A stretch of DNA of 64,000 nt, taken from CAVWUA01 sp963758025. GTDB lineage: Bacteria > Planctomycetota > Planctomycetia > Isosphaerales > Isosphaeraceae. The notes beneath the pieces were generated by a model, which was not told the DNA's origin, made no database searches, and was given only the letters and a program-made list of their open reading frames with translations. The position numbers were made by a program, and so were the translations under genes. The stretch lies in the NCBI GenBank assembly GCA_963758025.1, contig CAVWUA010000016.1:248001-312000 (forward strand), in the 5' to 3' direction. Positions 48,869-57,967 of the stretch are shown in pieces. Numbering within the stretch: the stretch's first letter is position 1; each line of letters begins with the position of its first letter.

Positions 48869-50206
48869 ATGTTCGGGGCGACAACCGATCGACAGAGCTG
48901 GCAACTGGCCGCCGAATCGATCGTGGTCCGGATTCGCTGGTTCGGGATCATCATGGGGTATGTCCTGGTTCAGACGCGGGTCGAGCTGCTGCACAACCCC
49001 TCGGCCGTCCGCGCGTTTCTGGCGCTCGGGGCGGGCTATGCGGCGCTCGACACGGCGTTTCACCGCATGGATGAGGTCTTTCTCGCCCGCTGGCCGTTGT
49101 TCGTCTCCGTGATGGAAGGAACCTTCATCGCCCTGCTTTGCTATCACGATGTCGGCCTGGAGAGTCCGTTTCGCTGGTATTACCTGCTGTCGTTGATCTG
49201 CTGCGCGATTCGCTATCGCCCAGCCATCGCCTGGCTGACCTTCGGTGGACATTGCCTGAGCCTGGCGGTTCTGGCCTGGGCCCTCTGGCCCGACCCGTCG
49301 GGGCTCTCCGGGCTGCCCTTGACCGTGGTCATCCTCGCCTGGGCGACCTGGGCCGGCGTCTCGCTCACCAGCCTGTTAAAGGCCACCGGCCGAGGGCTGG
49401 AGCAGGCCAACGCCGCTCTGGAGCAGAACCAGAAGGAGCTGGAACGCCGGGTCGCCGAGCGATCCGCAGCCTTGCGAGCCTCGCAGGCTCGGGTGATCCA
49501 TCAGGAGAAGATGGCCGCCTTCGGCCTGCTGGCCGCCGGAATCGCCCACGAAGTCGGCAATCCCCTGGCCGCGATCAGCTCCCTGATCCAGATGATCCAG
49601 CGGCGACATCCCGACCACTACACGGGGGAGAAGCTCGAACTGGCCGCTCGGCAACTCCGGCGCATCCAGCGCACGGTGCGCGACCTCGTGGATTTCTCCC
49701 GCCCGGCCTCCTCGATCAAGGGGCGGGTCCGTCTGACCGACGTGGTGGAGGACGTTCTCGGGATCGCCAAGTACTACACCCGCACCGGCGAGCGCGACAT
49801 CATCACCGATCTCGCGGCCGACCTTCCGGCGGTCATCGCCATACGCGACCACCTCGTGCAGGTCGTGCTGAACCTCGTCATGAACGCGATCGACGCCACC
49901 GCGAAGGGGGGCCGAATCCATCTGGAAACTCGCATGGAAGGGGAGCGGATCATCTTGAGGGTCGAGGACGACGGCCGGGGCATTCCCGCCGAGGATCGCG
50001 AGCGGCTGTTTCAGCCGTACTACACCACCAAGCCGCAAGGCACCGGCCTGGGTCTGTTCGTCAGCCGCCAGATCGTCGAGGAACTGGGAGGAATGTTGAG
50101 CCACGACCCCAGCTTCGGCAAAGGGACGCGGTTCATCGTGCAACTGCCCGTGCCGTGTGCGGAGCCTGCTCTGGCCGTCGCCGCCGCCGAAGGAGTCGCG
50201 TCATGA
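48869..50206 (+). CDS. Sensor histidine kinase with N-terminal membrane domain
   Basis: 445 aa from ATG 48869 (GGGAGG about 11 bases upstream). Five or so hydrophobic segments in the first 170 residues act as membrane sensor (for example AFLALGAGYAALDTAF and YLLSLICCAIRYR). A coiled stretch (LEQANAALEQNQKELERRVA) leads to the HisKA domain with IAHEVGNPLAAISSLI, then HATPase_c: NLVMNAIDATAKGG, VEDDGRGIPAEDRE and GTGLGLFVSRQIVEELGG. It autophosphorylates and passes phosphate to the response regulator encoded right after it (ATGA overlap at 50203). Signal unknown. Confidence 0.9.
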   Translation: MFGATTDRQSWQLAAESIVVRIRWFGIIMGYVLVQTRVELLHNPSAVRAFLALGAGYAALDTAFHRMDEVFLARWPLFVSVMEGTFIALLCYHDVGLESPFRWYYLLSLICCAIRYRPAIAWLTFGGHCLSLAVLAWALWPDPSGLSGLPLTVVILAWATWAGVSLTSLLKATGRGLEQANAALEQNQKELERRVAERSAALRASQARVIHQEKMAAFGLLAAGIAHEVGNPLAAISSLIQMIQRRHPDHYTGEKLELAARQLRRIQRTVRDLVDFSRPASSIKGRVRLTDVVEDVLGIAKYYTRTGERDIITDLAADLPAVIAIRDHLVQVVLNLVMNAIDATAKGGRIHLETRMEGERIILRVEDDGRGIPAEDRERLFQPYYTTKPQGTGLGLFVSRQIVEELGGMLSHDPSFGKGTRFIVQLPVPCAEPALAVAAAEGVAS

Positions 50207-51607
50207 GCCGCATCGCCGCGCGCGGCACGTCGTCATCGGCCCCCGCCGAAGGACGTGGCCGCATTCTGGTCGTGGACGATGAGGAGATTCTCACCGCGAC
50301 CCTTCAGGAATTCCTCCAGGATGAGGGGTTCGAGGTGGGCACGGCGCAGGACGCCCCCTCGGCCCTGTCCCTGGTCGAGACCCTGGAGCCGGATGTCGTG
50401 CTCTGCGACGTGCAACTGCCGGGGCAGGGGGGGCTGGAACTGCTCGACCGCGTGCTCCAGATCCGGCCCGAGACGCTCGTCCTGATGATCACGGCCTACG
50501 CCACCGTCGAGAACGCCGTCGCGGCGTTTCGCCGAGGCGCGCAGGACTACCTGATGAAGCCGGTCCTCTTCGACGACCTCCTGGCCAAGATCGACCGCCT
50601 GATGAGCGTCCGCCGTCTCCGGCTGGAGAACCAGGCCCTGCGACGGCAACTGCATACGACCGGCGGACCCAGCCGGCTCGTCGGTGAGAGCGCTCCGATG
50701 CAAGCGGTCAAGACGTTGATCCGCAAGGTGGGGCCGACCCGCAGCAACGTGCTGATTGCCGGAGAATCCGGCACCGGCAAGGAGCTGGTCGCGCGGGCCT
50801 TGCACGCGACGGGGCAGGACCCCGATTCGCCGTTTCCTCGCCGTCAACTGCGCGGCGATCCCAAACGACCTGCTGGAGAATCAGCTTTTCGGCCACCTGC
50901 GGGGGGCTTTCACCGGGGCCGACCGTGACCACGCCGGGCTGTTTATTTCGGCCGGGCAGGGGACCGTTTTTCTCGACGAGATCGGCGAATTGCCCCTGGC
51001 CACGCAGGCGAAGCTCTTGCGGGCGATCGAGACCAAGGAGATCTTGCCCGTCGGCGCGACGCGGCCAATCTACTTCCACGCGCGCGTTCTCGCGGCGACC
51101 AATAAAGATCTGAACGCGGAAGTCGCTGAGGGGCGATTCCGCGCCGACCTGTTCTACCGGCTCAATGTCGTCTCGATCCACATGAACCCTTTGCGCGACC
51201 GACCGGAAGATATCCCCGAACTGGTCGCGGTGCTTCTGGAGAAGCACGCCCGGACCCTGGGCAAACGGGTTGATGGCGTGGACAACGCCACCATGCGAGT
51301 GCTGATGGCCGCAACTTGGAAGGGGAACGTCCGGGAGCTGGACAACGCCCTGGAGCGGGCGGTCATCCTCTCCGAAGGGCCGATTCTCACGCTCGATGAC
51401 TTCACCGCCGACCTGGTTGCCGAAGCGGGCGACATGGGCGAGAGCGACGACCTGCGCACGGCCCTGAGCCACTTTGAGCGGCGGCATATTCTCCGCGTCC
51501 TGACTCGGGCCGACGGCGACAAGCGCGAGGCCGCCCGGCGGCTGGGCATGGGCCTCTCCTCGCTCTATCGTAAACTGGAGGAGGACAACGCGACCTCCGC
51601 CACCTGA
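50203..51607 (+). CDS. Sigma-54-dependent NtrC-type response regulator (frameshifted)
   Basis: The ATG overlaps the kinase stop. Receiver domain: ILVVDDEEIL, VVLCDVQLPG with the phospho-acceptor Asp, and KPVLFDDLL. AAA+ domain: GESGTGKELVARAL (Walker A), GAFTGA sigma-54 contact loop, LDEIGELPL (Walker B), LNVVSIHMNPLRDRPEDIPE. C-terminal Fis-type HTH: DKREAARRLGMGLSSLYRKL. The open frame is lost near 50830 and resumes as FLAVNCAAIPNDLLENQLFG after a one-base shift. The reconstructed protein is 467 or so aa and contains every canonical element. It would activate a sigma-54 promoter in answer to the partner kinase. Confidence 0.87.
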
Positions 51608-51621
51608 GCCGGCAAGCACGG

Positions 51622-52293
51622 ATGTCCTCTCGATTCGGAATCGGTCCCATGCGTTGCACCCGTTGCGATTCCCCCGCGGTACCACTGAGCCTGGGTCGTC
51701 TCCGTGACGGCCGGCTCGTCTTCGGCTGGTGCCGGGAGTGTCTCGTGGCGAACGGTTGCGAATCACTCGACGAAGGCCCCGAGATGGAACTCGTGCTGAA
51801 CCGATCGCAGGCGAGGCGACGACGGCGGACGGCCCGACGTGCCCGGGCCGCGGCTCGATCTCCCGAGGAGGTTCGGCGCCTGATCCTGCGGTCGATCGCG
51901 CAGGTTCTGGCCCTCTGGGCGTTGCTCCTGGCGGTCGCGGGTGGGTTTCTGGTGCCCGGCCCGTCCGCGCGGCCGACGGACCCGGTCGGCAACGGTGCGC
52001 GGGCGTTTCTGCTGGTCGGATCGGGTGTGATGCTGGTCATCGCCCTGGTGCTCGGGTTCTCCGCGAGGCGAACGGTGCGCGGGCGCCGTCCGACGCCTCG
52101 TCGGCTCGTTCCGATCGTGTCCACCTTGATGATCGTCGTCGTTCTGGTCTGGGGAATCGGCTGGCATAAACTGTCCCGCGACCCCTGGATCGTGGCGATT
52201 GTCGCGCTGGTGCTCCTGGCATCTGTCCTGAGCCGACGCGCGGATTCTCGCGGTCGTGTCGCATCGCCGGAATCCTCGGAACAACCACTTTGA
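51622..52293 (+). CDS. Zn-ribbon/membrane protein of unknown function
   Basis: 223 aa. The N-terminus has a CTRC...CREC pair (MRCTRCDSPAVPLSLG, GWCRECLV), a likely zinc ribbon. Then an Arg-rich stretch, and three to four hydrophobic helices (QVLALWALLLAVAGGFLV, AFLLVGSGVMLVIALVLGF, STLMIVVVLVWGIGW, WIVAIVALVLLASVL). ATG 51622 is used; ATG 51649 is possible. It follows the response regulator by 14 bases and probably shares its transcript. No family recognised. Confidence 0.65.
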   Translation: MSSRFGIGPMRCTRCDSPAVPLSLGRLRDGRLVFGWCRECLVANGCESLDEGPEMELVLNRSQARRRRRTARRARAAARSPEEVRRLILRSIAQVLALWALLLAVAGGFLVPGPSARPTDPVGNGARAFLLVGSGVMLVIALVLGFSARRTVRGRRPTPRRLVPIVSTLMIVVVLVWGIGWHKLSRDPWIVAIVALVLLASVLSRRADSRGRVASPESSEQPL

Positions 52294-52332
52294 TGTCCGG
52301 TCCAGCCCAACCCTTCCCGGAGACCACCCCCG

Positions 52333-53274
52333 ATGCTCACCGTGCGTTCACTCCCCGCGACGATGGTTCCGGCGACTGTGATCGCGTTGACGATTCTGGC
52401 CGGCGCCGCGGGCTGGCACGCGCTCGCGGCGGACAAGGCCCCGACGCCGGACCCCTTTCTGGCACTCAACAACGAATTCCATGCAATTTATCAGCGTGCC
52501 CAGAAAGAGACCCTGCGTAGCGCGGGTCCGTTGATTCTCGTCGACGGGGATAAGCTCATCCTGATTCACGAAACCCATCGTGAAGAGGCCGAGGTGGTTC
52601 CTTCTTTGTATCACAATCTCAAGATGATCTCGCATTTACCACTGTCGATCGACATCACGATCGCCCCGTTCGGTGACGGGCCGATTGATGTGACGCGACT
52701 TGAGGAACTGAAAACCCTGCGAGGGCTGGCCGCGCGGATGCGGGAGGACCTGGACAATCGGGGCTTCAGCGCCGGGCAAGTCCAGCGACAACAGACCATC
52801 TTTCGCGAATCACTCGCCTATCTGGATCGGTTGATCGAACGCAAGTCATCCGTCAAGGACGAACGCATCGCCTACACGCGAGCGATGGGGCCTCTCCTGC
52901 TGACCAATGCCGACGAGGCCGCCCGCGCGGCGATTGATGCCTACCTGGCCCAGACGTCTACCTGGCGCGATATGCTGCCGCCGGAGGACTGGCAGCGTCT
53001 GCGCGTGATCGTGATCGGTCCGCAGATGCCCCGCGAGAACAACCTGGCCGTTCAGTTCTTCGCGCATTTGCTGGGCGTCCCTGGCGAGGGGCGGCGGATC
53101 GTCTATGCCGAGTCGCTGTACGAGGAACCCCGCGCGCTCGATCTGCTGGCGACGCATCTGCTTGATAGCCGGTTCTCGGAGGATTTCTTCAACGACCCGA
53201 ACCGGATGGATCGCGACCTGCTCGGCGACGCGGCGACGGCGTATCTCCAGACGCTCGACCGATCGGAGGAATGA
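52333..53274 (+). CDS. Secreted protein of unknown function
   Basis: 313 aa, ATG 52333 with GGAG upstream. Hydrophobic start (MVPATVIALTILAGAAGWHAL) is a signal peptide. The remaining sequence is alpha/beta with RLEELKTLRGLAARMREDL and a helix IFRESLAYLDRLIER; later RVIVIGPQMPRENNLAVQFF. No family recognised. Similar secreted proteins with an ALNNEFH.IY start occur in planctomycetes. Lies in the two-component operon as the last gene. Confidence 0.65.
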   Translation: MLTVRSLPATMVPATVIALTILAGAAGWHALAADKAPTPDPFLALNNEFHAIYQRAQKETLRSAGPLILVDGDKLILIHETHREEAEVVPSLYHNLKMISHLPLSIDITIAPFGDGPIDVTRLEELKTLRGLAARMREDLDNRGFSAGQVQRQQTIFRESLAYLDRLIERKSSVKDERIAYTRAMGPLLLTNADEAARAAIDAYLAQTSTWRDMLPPEDWQRLRVIVIGPQMPRENNLAVQFFAHLLGVPGEGRRIVYAESLYEEPRALDLLATHLLDSRFSEDFFNDPNRMDRDLLGDAATAYLQTLDRSEE

Positions 53275-53319
53275 CGACCGCGCGGTCGTGGGATGGCGAG
53301 GCGGATCGGTCGGTCCGCC
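53275..53319. terminator. Possible bidirectional terminator between converging genes
   Basis: A perfect 14-base palindrome CGACCGCGCGGTCG (53275-53288) immediately after the plus-strand gene and a second stem GGCGGA/TCCGCC (53300-53319). No T-run, so it is only a plausible rho-independent or processing hairpin. Confidence 0.35.
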
Positions 53320-53342
53320 GTGCTCTCTCCCGCGACTGAGGA

Positions 53343-54869
53343 TCAGATCCCCGCCCCCATGTTGAACTGCTGCTCGTCCTCGCGGATGCCGCCCATGCCG
53401 CCGCCGACCGTGCTGAAATCCTCGACCAGCTCGATCGAGCGGAGGAACTTGACCATCTTGAAGCCAAGTTGTGTCTCGAACCGCGGCCGCAGCGGTGCGC
53501 CGTGCTGGAGCGGCAGGGGTTCCCCGTTCAACTCGTAGGCGAGGATCGTCTGGGGGTGTCGGGCGATCTCCATGTCCACGCATTCGTAGTACACCTTGCC
53601 GGTTTTCTCGTGCATGCCGAACGACCAGAAGACCAGATACTTCGCCTCGGGCTTCGGCCGGCAGCGCCGGAGGATCTCCCCGACGCGGACGCCGCTCCAC
53701 CGGCCGATCGACGTCCAGCCCTGGATGCAGTGGTGCAGGGTCGCCTGGTCCTGCCGGGGCATCGCGCGGAGGTCCTCCAGCGACAGGCTCAAGGGTTCTT
53801 CGACCGCGCCATGAACCTCCAGCCGGAAGTCGGCGAAATTGTTCGCCAGCAATCGTTCATACGTGTCGTCGTCCCCCTTGGCCTGGGGATAGGCGGAGAT
53901 GGGGGGATAGCCGTTGATGCGAAAATGTGGTGAATACTCGCTCTCGGCGTAGGTCTGTCGCGATGTCGTGAAGTGGAAAAACCAATGACGAACCGGATCA
54001 ACCAGCTTGGCGAGCACCCGATGGGTGAATCGGGATTGATGTTCGGAAACAACGTTGGCGAGGACGTGGAACAAGACGATCGCCGCGATGATCCCGAACC
54101 CGATCCCGGTCGCGAGCCAGTGGCCCTGGCCATGCGCTTCCCCCAGGACCATCTTGCCCATCTCATGTGGAATCTTATGAACAACGACCATGACGAGATG
54201 AACGAGCGTGAACCCGAGAATGGCGAGCATCCCGAGGAAATGAATGCTCCGCGCGGCCTGCCGGTTCAGGATGCGCTCCATCGTCGGTAAGCGGCCCAGC
54301 AAGGCCGGCGATTGCCATAACCCCGTGAGGATCATCAACGGCGACAGGAAGAACGTCACTCCGAAATAGGCAAGCTGTTGCAGCGCGTTGAAGGGGAGCC
54401 GGGGATCATACGTGAATTGAGACGTGGGTTCGGGAACCTGGAAACTGGCATACGTTAAGAACGTCTTCCAGGCCTCGGGCACGATCTCCCAGGAGGTCGG
54501 CACGAGGCGCCGCCACTGTGGAGTGAGAAACAGCACGCCCAGATAGAAGACGCCGCAGAGGAACCAGAGTAACGCGTTGAGAAAGTGCCAGTACCGCCCT
54601 AAGCCCAGCCCATGTCCGCCGGGCAAGGCCAGCCACGACGGCCAGCTTTGCTCCTCATCGGTCGAGCACCACATCCGATCCGAAGGCATCTCTTCCTTTA
54701 GAAAGCTCAACCATTCGCTGCCCGGTCGGCAGTGGATGTTCCAGTAGAGTCGAGGATGTGCCGCCAGAATGGCCAGGCCGCTCCGGATCAGAAGCGTGAG
54801 AAACAGCACATTGAACCAGTGCGCCAGGCGCACGCTCAGCGGATAGCCGAGCTCGGCGAAATCGCCCAT
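53343..54869 (-). CDS. Cytochrome b-type membrane domain fused to sulfite oxidase-like domain
   Basis: 508 aa. The N-terminal 270 or so residues are a cytochrome b561/Ni-hydrogenase-type membrane anchor with several helices (SVRLAHWFNVLFLTLLIRSG, RYWHFLNALLWFLCGVFYLG, SIHFLGMLAILGFTLVHLVM) and heme-ligand His. The C-terminal part is an oxidoreductase molybdopterin-binding domain: LEVHGAVEEPLSLSLEDLRA, QATLHHCIQGWTSIGRWSGV with the likely molybdenum-binding Cys, and FWSFGMHEKTGKVYYECVD. It is a natural fusion of what MsrQ and MsrP do as two subunits, so it may pass electrons from quinol to a periplasmic substrate. No signal for export beyond the anchor is seen, so topology of the cofactor domain is unproven. 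Confidence 0.82.
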   Translation of the reverse strand: MGDFAELGYPLSVRLAHWFNVLFLTLLIRSGLAILAAHPRLYWNIHCRPGSEWLSFLKEEMPSDRMWCSTDEEQSWPSWLALPGGHGLGLGRYWHFLNALLWFLCGVFYLGVLFLTPQWRRLVPTSWEIVPEAWKTFLTYASFQVPEPTSQFTYDPRLPFNALQQLAYFGVTFFLSPLMILTGLWQSPALLGRLPTMERILNRQAARSIHFLGMLAILGFTLVHLVMVVVHKIPHEMGKMVLGEAHGQGHWLATGIGFGIIAAIVLFHVLANVVSEHQSRFTHRVLAKLVDPVRHWFFHFTTSRQTYAESEYSPHFRINGYPPISAYPQAKGDDDTYERLLANNFADFRLEVHGAVEEPLSLSLEDLRAMPRQDQATLHHCIQGWTSIGRWSGVRVGEILRRCRPKPEAKYLVFWSFGMHEKTGKVYYECVDMEIARHPQTILAYELNGEPLPLQHGAPLRPRFETQLGFKMVKFLRSIELVEDFSTVGGGMGGIREDEQQFNMGAGI

Positions 54870-55197
54870 GCTGATATCCGTTAATCTTGTCTCTCTGTTC
54901 GGACGGCATTCCTCGAATCATTCACTCCGATCGAAGTGGAGCGAGGGGGGAGGAATTCGGTGGAACGCCGGCCTACGAAGTCTCTGCGCGATTGCAACAT
55001 CGGACGCAGTCGTGGAGGGAATAGTTTGCCATGCGACTTTGTCTCGCCTCGAAAGAGCCGCAAAGTGCGTACCACTCACGGGAGTTCCAGGTTGCGGGCT
55101 GACGGTCCGGGAGTTGCCCGCTATCCCTTTCTGAAACCTGTACGGCAAGGGAGGCCGGAATCCACCGACGATCGTCGAGTTGAAGGAGAGTCCACCG
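54870..55197. other. Divergent intergenic region
   Basis: 328 bases between the membrane oxidoreductase (minus) and the CBS protein (plus). Probably holds both promoters. No gene or strong palindrome seen. Confidence 0.4.
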
Positions 55198-55746
55198 ATG
55201 CCGAAATCACCGTCGCAGCCGCATCCTTACGATTCGCCGACACACGAGCACCCGCAGCCGGTTCCTCTCGTGTCGCCATCCGACCTGGTGAATCCGATGC
55301 TGACCATCGCCGACGCGATGAACACCGATCTCCGGACGTGCTCTCCGGCCAGCTCGGTTCTCGAAGCGGTTCTGATCTTTCGCGATGCCGAGACCGGGAT
55401 CGTGCCCGTGATGGAGGACGGCAAGCCGGTTGGCGTGCTGACCGATCGCGATGTCGCCCTGGCGCTGGCCGAGCATCAGCAGGAACTGCCGAACCTGCCG
55501 GTTCGCGACTTGATGACAACCGACGTGACGACCATCGACGCGAGCGCCCCTCTGGAGAAAGCGCTGGAGGTGTTCAGCGAGGCTGGCGTCCGCCGCTTGC
55601 TGGTTGTTGATCGTCAGGGCGGGCTGGCCGGCGTTTTGAGCTGGATCGACCTCCTTCCGCACGTCTCCGAGCGAGGGGCCGGTTATGTGATTTCCCGGAT
55701 CATTCAGAAACGCAAGGAGCGGCAAGGAGAGTCAGCCGAGGATTGA
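55198..55746 (+). CDS. Two-CBS-domain protein
   Basis: 182 aa from ATG 55198 with AAGGAG nine bases upstream. Two CBS units are evident: TIADAMNTDLRTCSPASSVL with GIVPVMEDGKPVGVLTDRDV, and DLMTTDVTTIDASAPLEKAL with RRLLVVDRQGGLAGVLSWID. The short N-terminus is Pro/His/Ser-rich. CBS pairs bind adenine nucleotides and regulate partners. No partner domain is fused, so this is a stand-alone regulator. It ends one base before the stop of the converging esterase gene. Confidence 0.88.
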   Translation: MPKSPSQPHPYDSPTHEHPQPVPLVSPSDLVNPMLTIADAMNTDLRTCSPASSVLEAVLIFRDAETGIVPVMEDGKPVGVLTDRDVALALAEHQQELPNLPVRDLMTTDVTTIDASAPLEKALEVFSEAGVRRLLVVDRQGGLAGVLSWIDLLPHVSERGAGYVISRIIQKRKERQGESAED

Positions 55747-55747
55747 T

Positions 55748-56727
55748 TCACGCTGGCAGGAACCGGTCGAGCCAGTCATACGCGCGGGTTTGAGCGACCT
55801 CCGGGAAGGCGTGGCCCTGTTGGTGATTGAACAGCGCGATGGCCTCGGGGGCTCCGGTCAAGGTCCAGACCGGACGCACGGCGTCGATGTAGGGCTCGCT
55901 ACGGGCGCCGTCGGCGGAGTCCCCGCCTATCAGGAGGAAAGCGCGGGGGCGCTCAGGGCGAGCACCTGGCCGTGATCGAGTCCGAAATCGGGACGGCGGA
56001 TCGCCTCGCCGAGATACCAGGGGGCGTCCCAGTTCGAGTAGGTCAGGCCAATGCCCCCCTCGCTGGACACCGTGGCTCGCACGCGCGGGTCGAACGCCGA
56101 GAGGTAGAGGGCCTCCTTCGCGCCGAGCGAGTGGCCGATCGCGCCGAGCCGCTTCGGGTTCACGTCCGGCTGCGCGGCCAGGGCGTCGAGCGCGCGGCGC
56201 GCGTCAAAGAGCATTTTGGCCATGCCCGTCACGTCGGGATGACGCTGACGGAGCCAGGCAACGGCCGCCTGAAGATTGCCGGGCTGGCCGTACTGCCACA
56301 GATAGCAACGCGGGCAGAACGTGACATAGCCCCAACGCGCCAGGTGCAGGCCGATGTACTTGTCCTCGGGGCCTTCCAGGCCAGCGGGCTGTCGGATCGT
56401 GTAATCGACCGTCGAGTGCAGGACCACCGCGCCCGGTCGCCCCTGGCCCGGCCCTTCCGGGCGCAGCAGGTACGCCTCGACCGGCAGTCCCGGTTCCGCC
56501 TCGTAGCGGACGAGCTGGCGAATCACCCCCTCGGGCCGGTCTTCCTCCAGCACGGTCAACGTGGGAGCGGCCCTGGGAGCGGGAATCGTCCCGAGGAAGT
56601 CCCGCCAGCGTCGCGTCAGCTCGTCCCGACGCTCCTCCCAGCCCGGACGCGTCGTGATGGGCCGATGTTCGTCATCGAACAGCAGAGGCGCGGGGCGAGT
56701 CGCATCCGGTACAGCTTCGTTCATCAT
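55748..56727 (-). CDS. Alpha/beta hydrolase, dienelactone-hydrolase/acetylxylan-esterase type (frameshifted)
   Basis: From ATG 56727, which overlaps the FIST stop (ATGA). Core: RPGAVVLHSTVDYTIRQPAG, LARWGYVTFCPRCYLWQ, and RLGAIGHSLGAKEALYLSAF with the nucleophile Ser in GHSLG. The frame stops at 55930, but one added base near 55945 restores RAFLLIGGDSADGARSEPY, and then NHQQGHAFPEVAQTRAYDWL with the catalytic His, ending LDRFLPA at 55748. Reconstructed about 326 aa. Probably cytoplasmic, because no signal peptide is visible. Substrate unknown; xylan or lactone esters would fit the nearby xylulokinase. Confidence 0.75.
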
Positions 56728-57896
56728 GAGTTCTCATCATAAAATAAGGCGATGCTGGCCGTGAAGCCATGAACGAAGTTCTGCCCGCCGATGGGACCAA
56801 GCTCTCCCATGGCGAAGAACCCCGCGACGGGGATCGGGCCGAAGGTCTCGCGGAGCGCGGAAACGTCGTGGTTCGGCGCGGGGAAGAGGCGGGAGCCTCG
56901 GCCGTTGCAGGTGAAGAGCAGGGCTCCGGCGACCTCCGCGCTGTCGAGGTTTTTCTGATCCGTCAGCAGATCGTGCAGGTCCTCGTCGGCCGTGCCGGCG
57001 TCTCGAACGTGGAACTGCACGGTCTGGCCGACCCGCACGAGGTCGGTGATCGCGATGCCTCCCGCCTCGTCGGCCCCCATGACGTTGCGGACGAGAAAAT
57101 CGCCGCGGTGGAACGATTCTTGATATTCGTTGATGACGCGACCGATGTGGAGGCCCTCTCGGACGAGGTTCTGGTCGGCCGGGCTGAGGGCCTCGAACGT
57201 TTCCTGGAGCACTTGCAAGGCGGGCCGACGGCCCAGCTCGCGGATGAAGTTTTGATCGACGCGGGTCACGATCATCGACTGGCCGATCGGCCGACACCCC
57301 TGACTGACGATCGTGCGGATCGGCGTGGGGCTATCGATCAGGAGGGCGACCGCCCCGTGCGCGAGTTCCTCTCCATCGAGCACCAGGCGGTTCTGCCCGG
57401 GCGTTGCCGAGGCGCTGGCCATGCCTCCCACGACGCGCAGGCCGGGCGCGACCTCGTGGAGCGTCTCGAACCAGGAATCGGTCGAGAACGTGAACGGATC
57501 GCCCAGGAGCAGCAGGAGCCGGCCCTCGGGGTGTTTTGGCGCCGTCGCGAGCTTCTCCGCGATCACCCCCATCCCGTCCTCGCCACTCCCCAACCGCAAT
57601 GGTGTCAGCTCCGCGCCTGGGAGGCGGATCGACCAGAGGCTCACGGCGGGCTCGCCCTCAATCTCGCTTCCCTCGCCGACGATCGACTCACCCGAGCACC
57701 CCAGGACATGCCGGCCCAGGCCTCGTTCGCGGCAGAGATTCGCCAGCCTGGCCAGCGATTGGGTGTGATGCGGTGAGGCGAACGCCAGGGCCAGGTCGGC
57801 AGGCTCGTCTCCCATCTGTTCCGCGAGACGATTCAAGACCTCTTGAAACGCCGCGTCGGTGTCCCGCGTGGTCGAGAGGGCCGAGCCACAACGCAT
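56724..57896 (-). CDS. FIST-domain signal-binding protein
   Basis: 390 aa from ATG 57896 (GGAG eight bases upstream). FIST_N: LALAFASPHHTQSLARLANL, VLGCSGESIVGEGSEIEG, VVGGMASASATPGQNRLVLD; FIST_C: LFTCNGRGSRLFPAPNHDV and IPVAGFFAMGELGPIGGQNF, the hallmark ending. FIST proteins bind small ligands, perhaps amino acids, and usually sit near signalling proteins; here it is coupled to an esterase gene. No kinase or transducer domain is fused. Confidence 0.9.
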   Translation of the reverse strand: MRCGSALSTTRDTDAAFQEVLNRLAEQMGDEPADLALAFASPHHTQSLARLANLCRERGLGRHVLGCSGESIVGEGSEIEGEPAVSLWSIRLPGAELTPLRLGSGEDGMGVIAEKLATAPKHPEGRLLLLLGDPFTFSTDSWFETLHEVAPGLRVVGGMASASATPGQNRLVLDGEELAHGAVALLIDSPTPIRTIVSQGCRPIGQSMIVTRVDQNFIRELGRRPALQVLQETFEALSPADQNLVREGLHIGRVINEYQESFHRGDFLVRNVMGADEAGGIAITDLVRVGQTVQFHVRDAGTADEDLHDLLTDQKNLDSAEVAGALLFTCNGRGSRLFPAPNHDVSALRETFGPIPVAGFFAMGELGPIGGQNFVHGFTASIALFYDENS

Positions 57897-57967
57897 CGGA
57901 GGGTCTCCGGGTGAGGGTGGAGGAGAATCGGGTCACATCCCAGGATCAACCATCACCCATTCCTGTC

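Noticed and set aside
54936..55610. A 224-residue open frame overlapping the CBS gene
   Set aside because: The CBS frame has a ribosome site and both CBS motifs; the other frame is Arg/Ser-rich with no motif.
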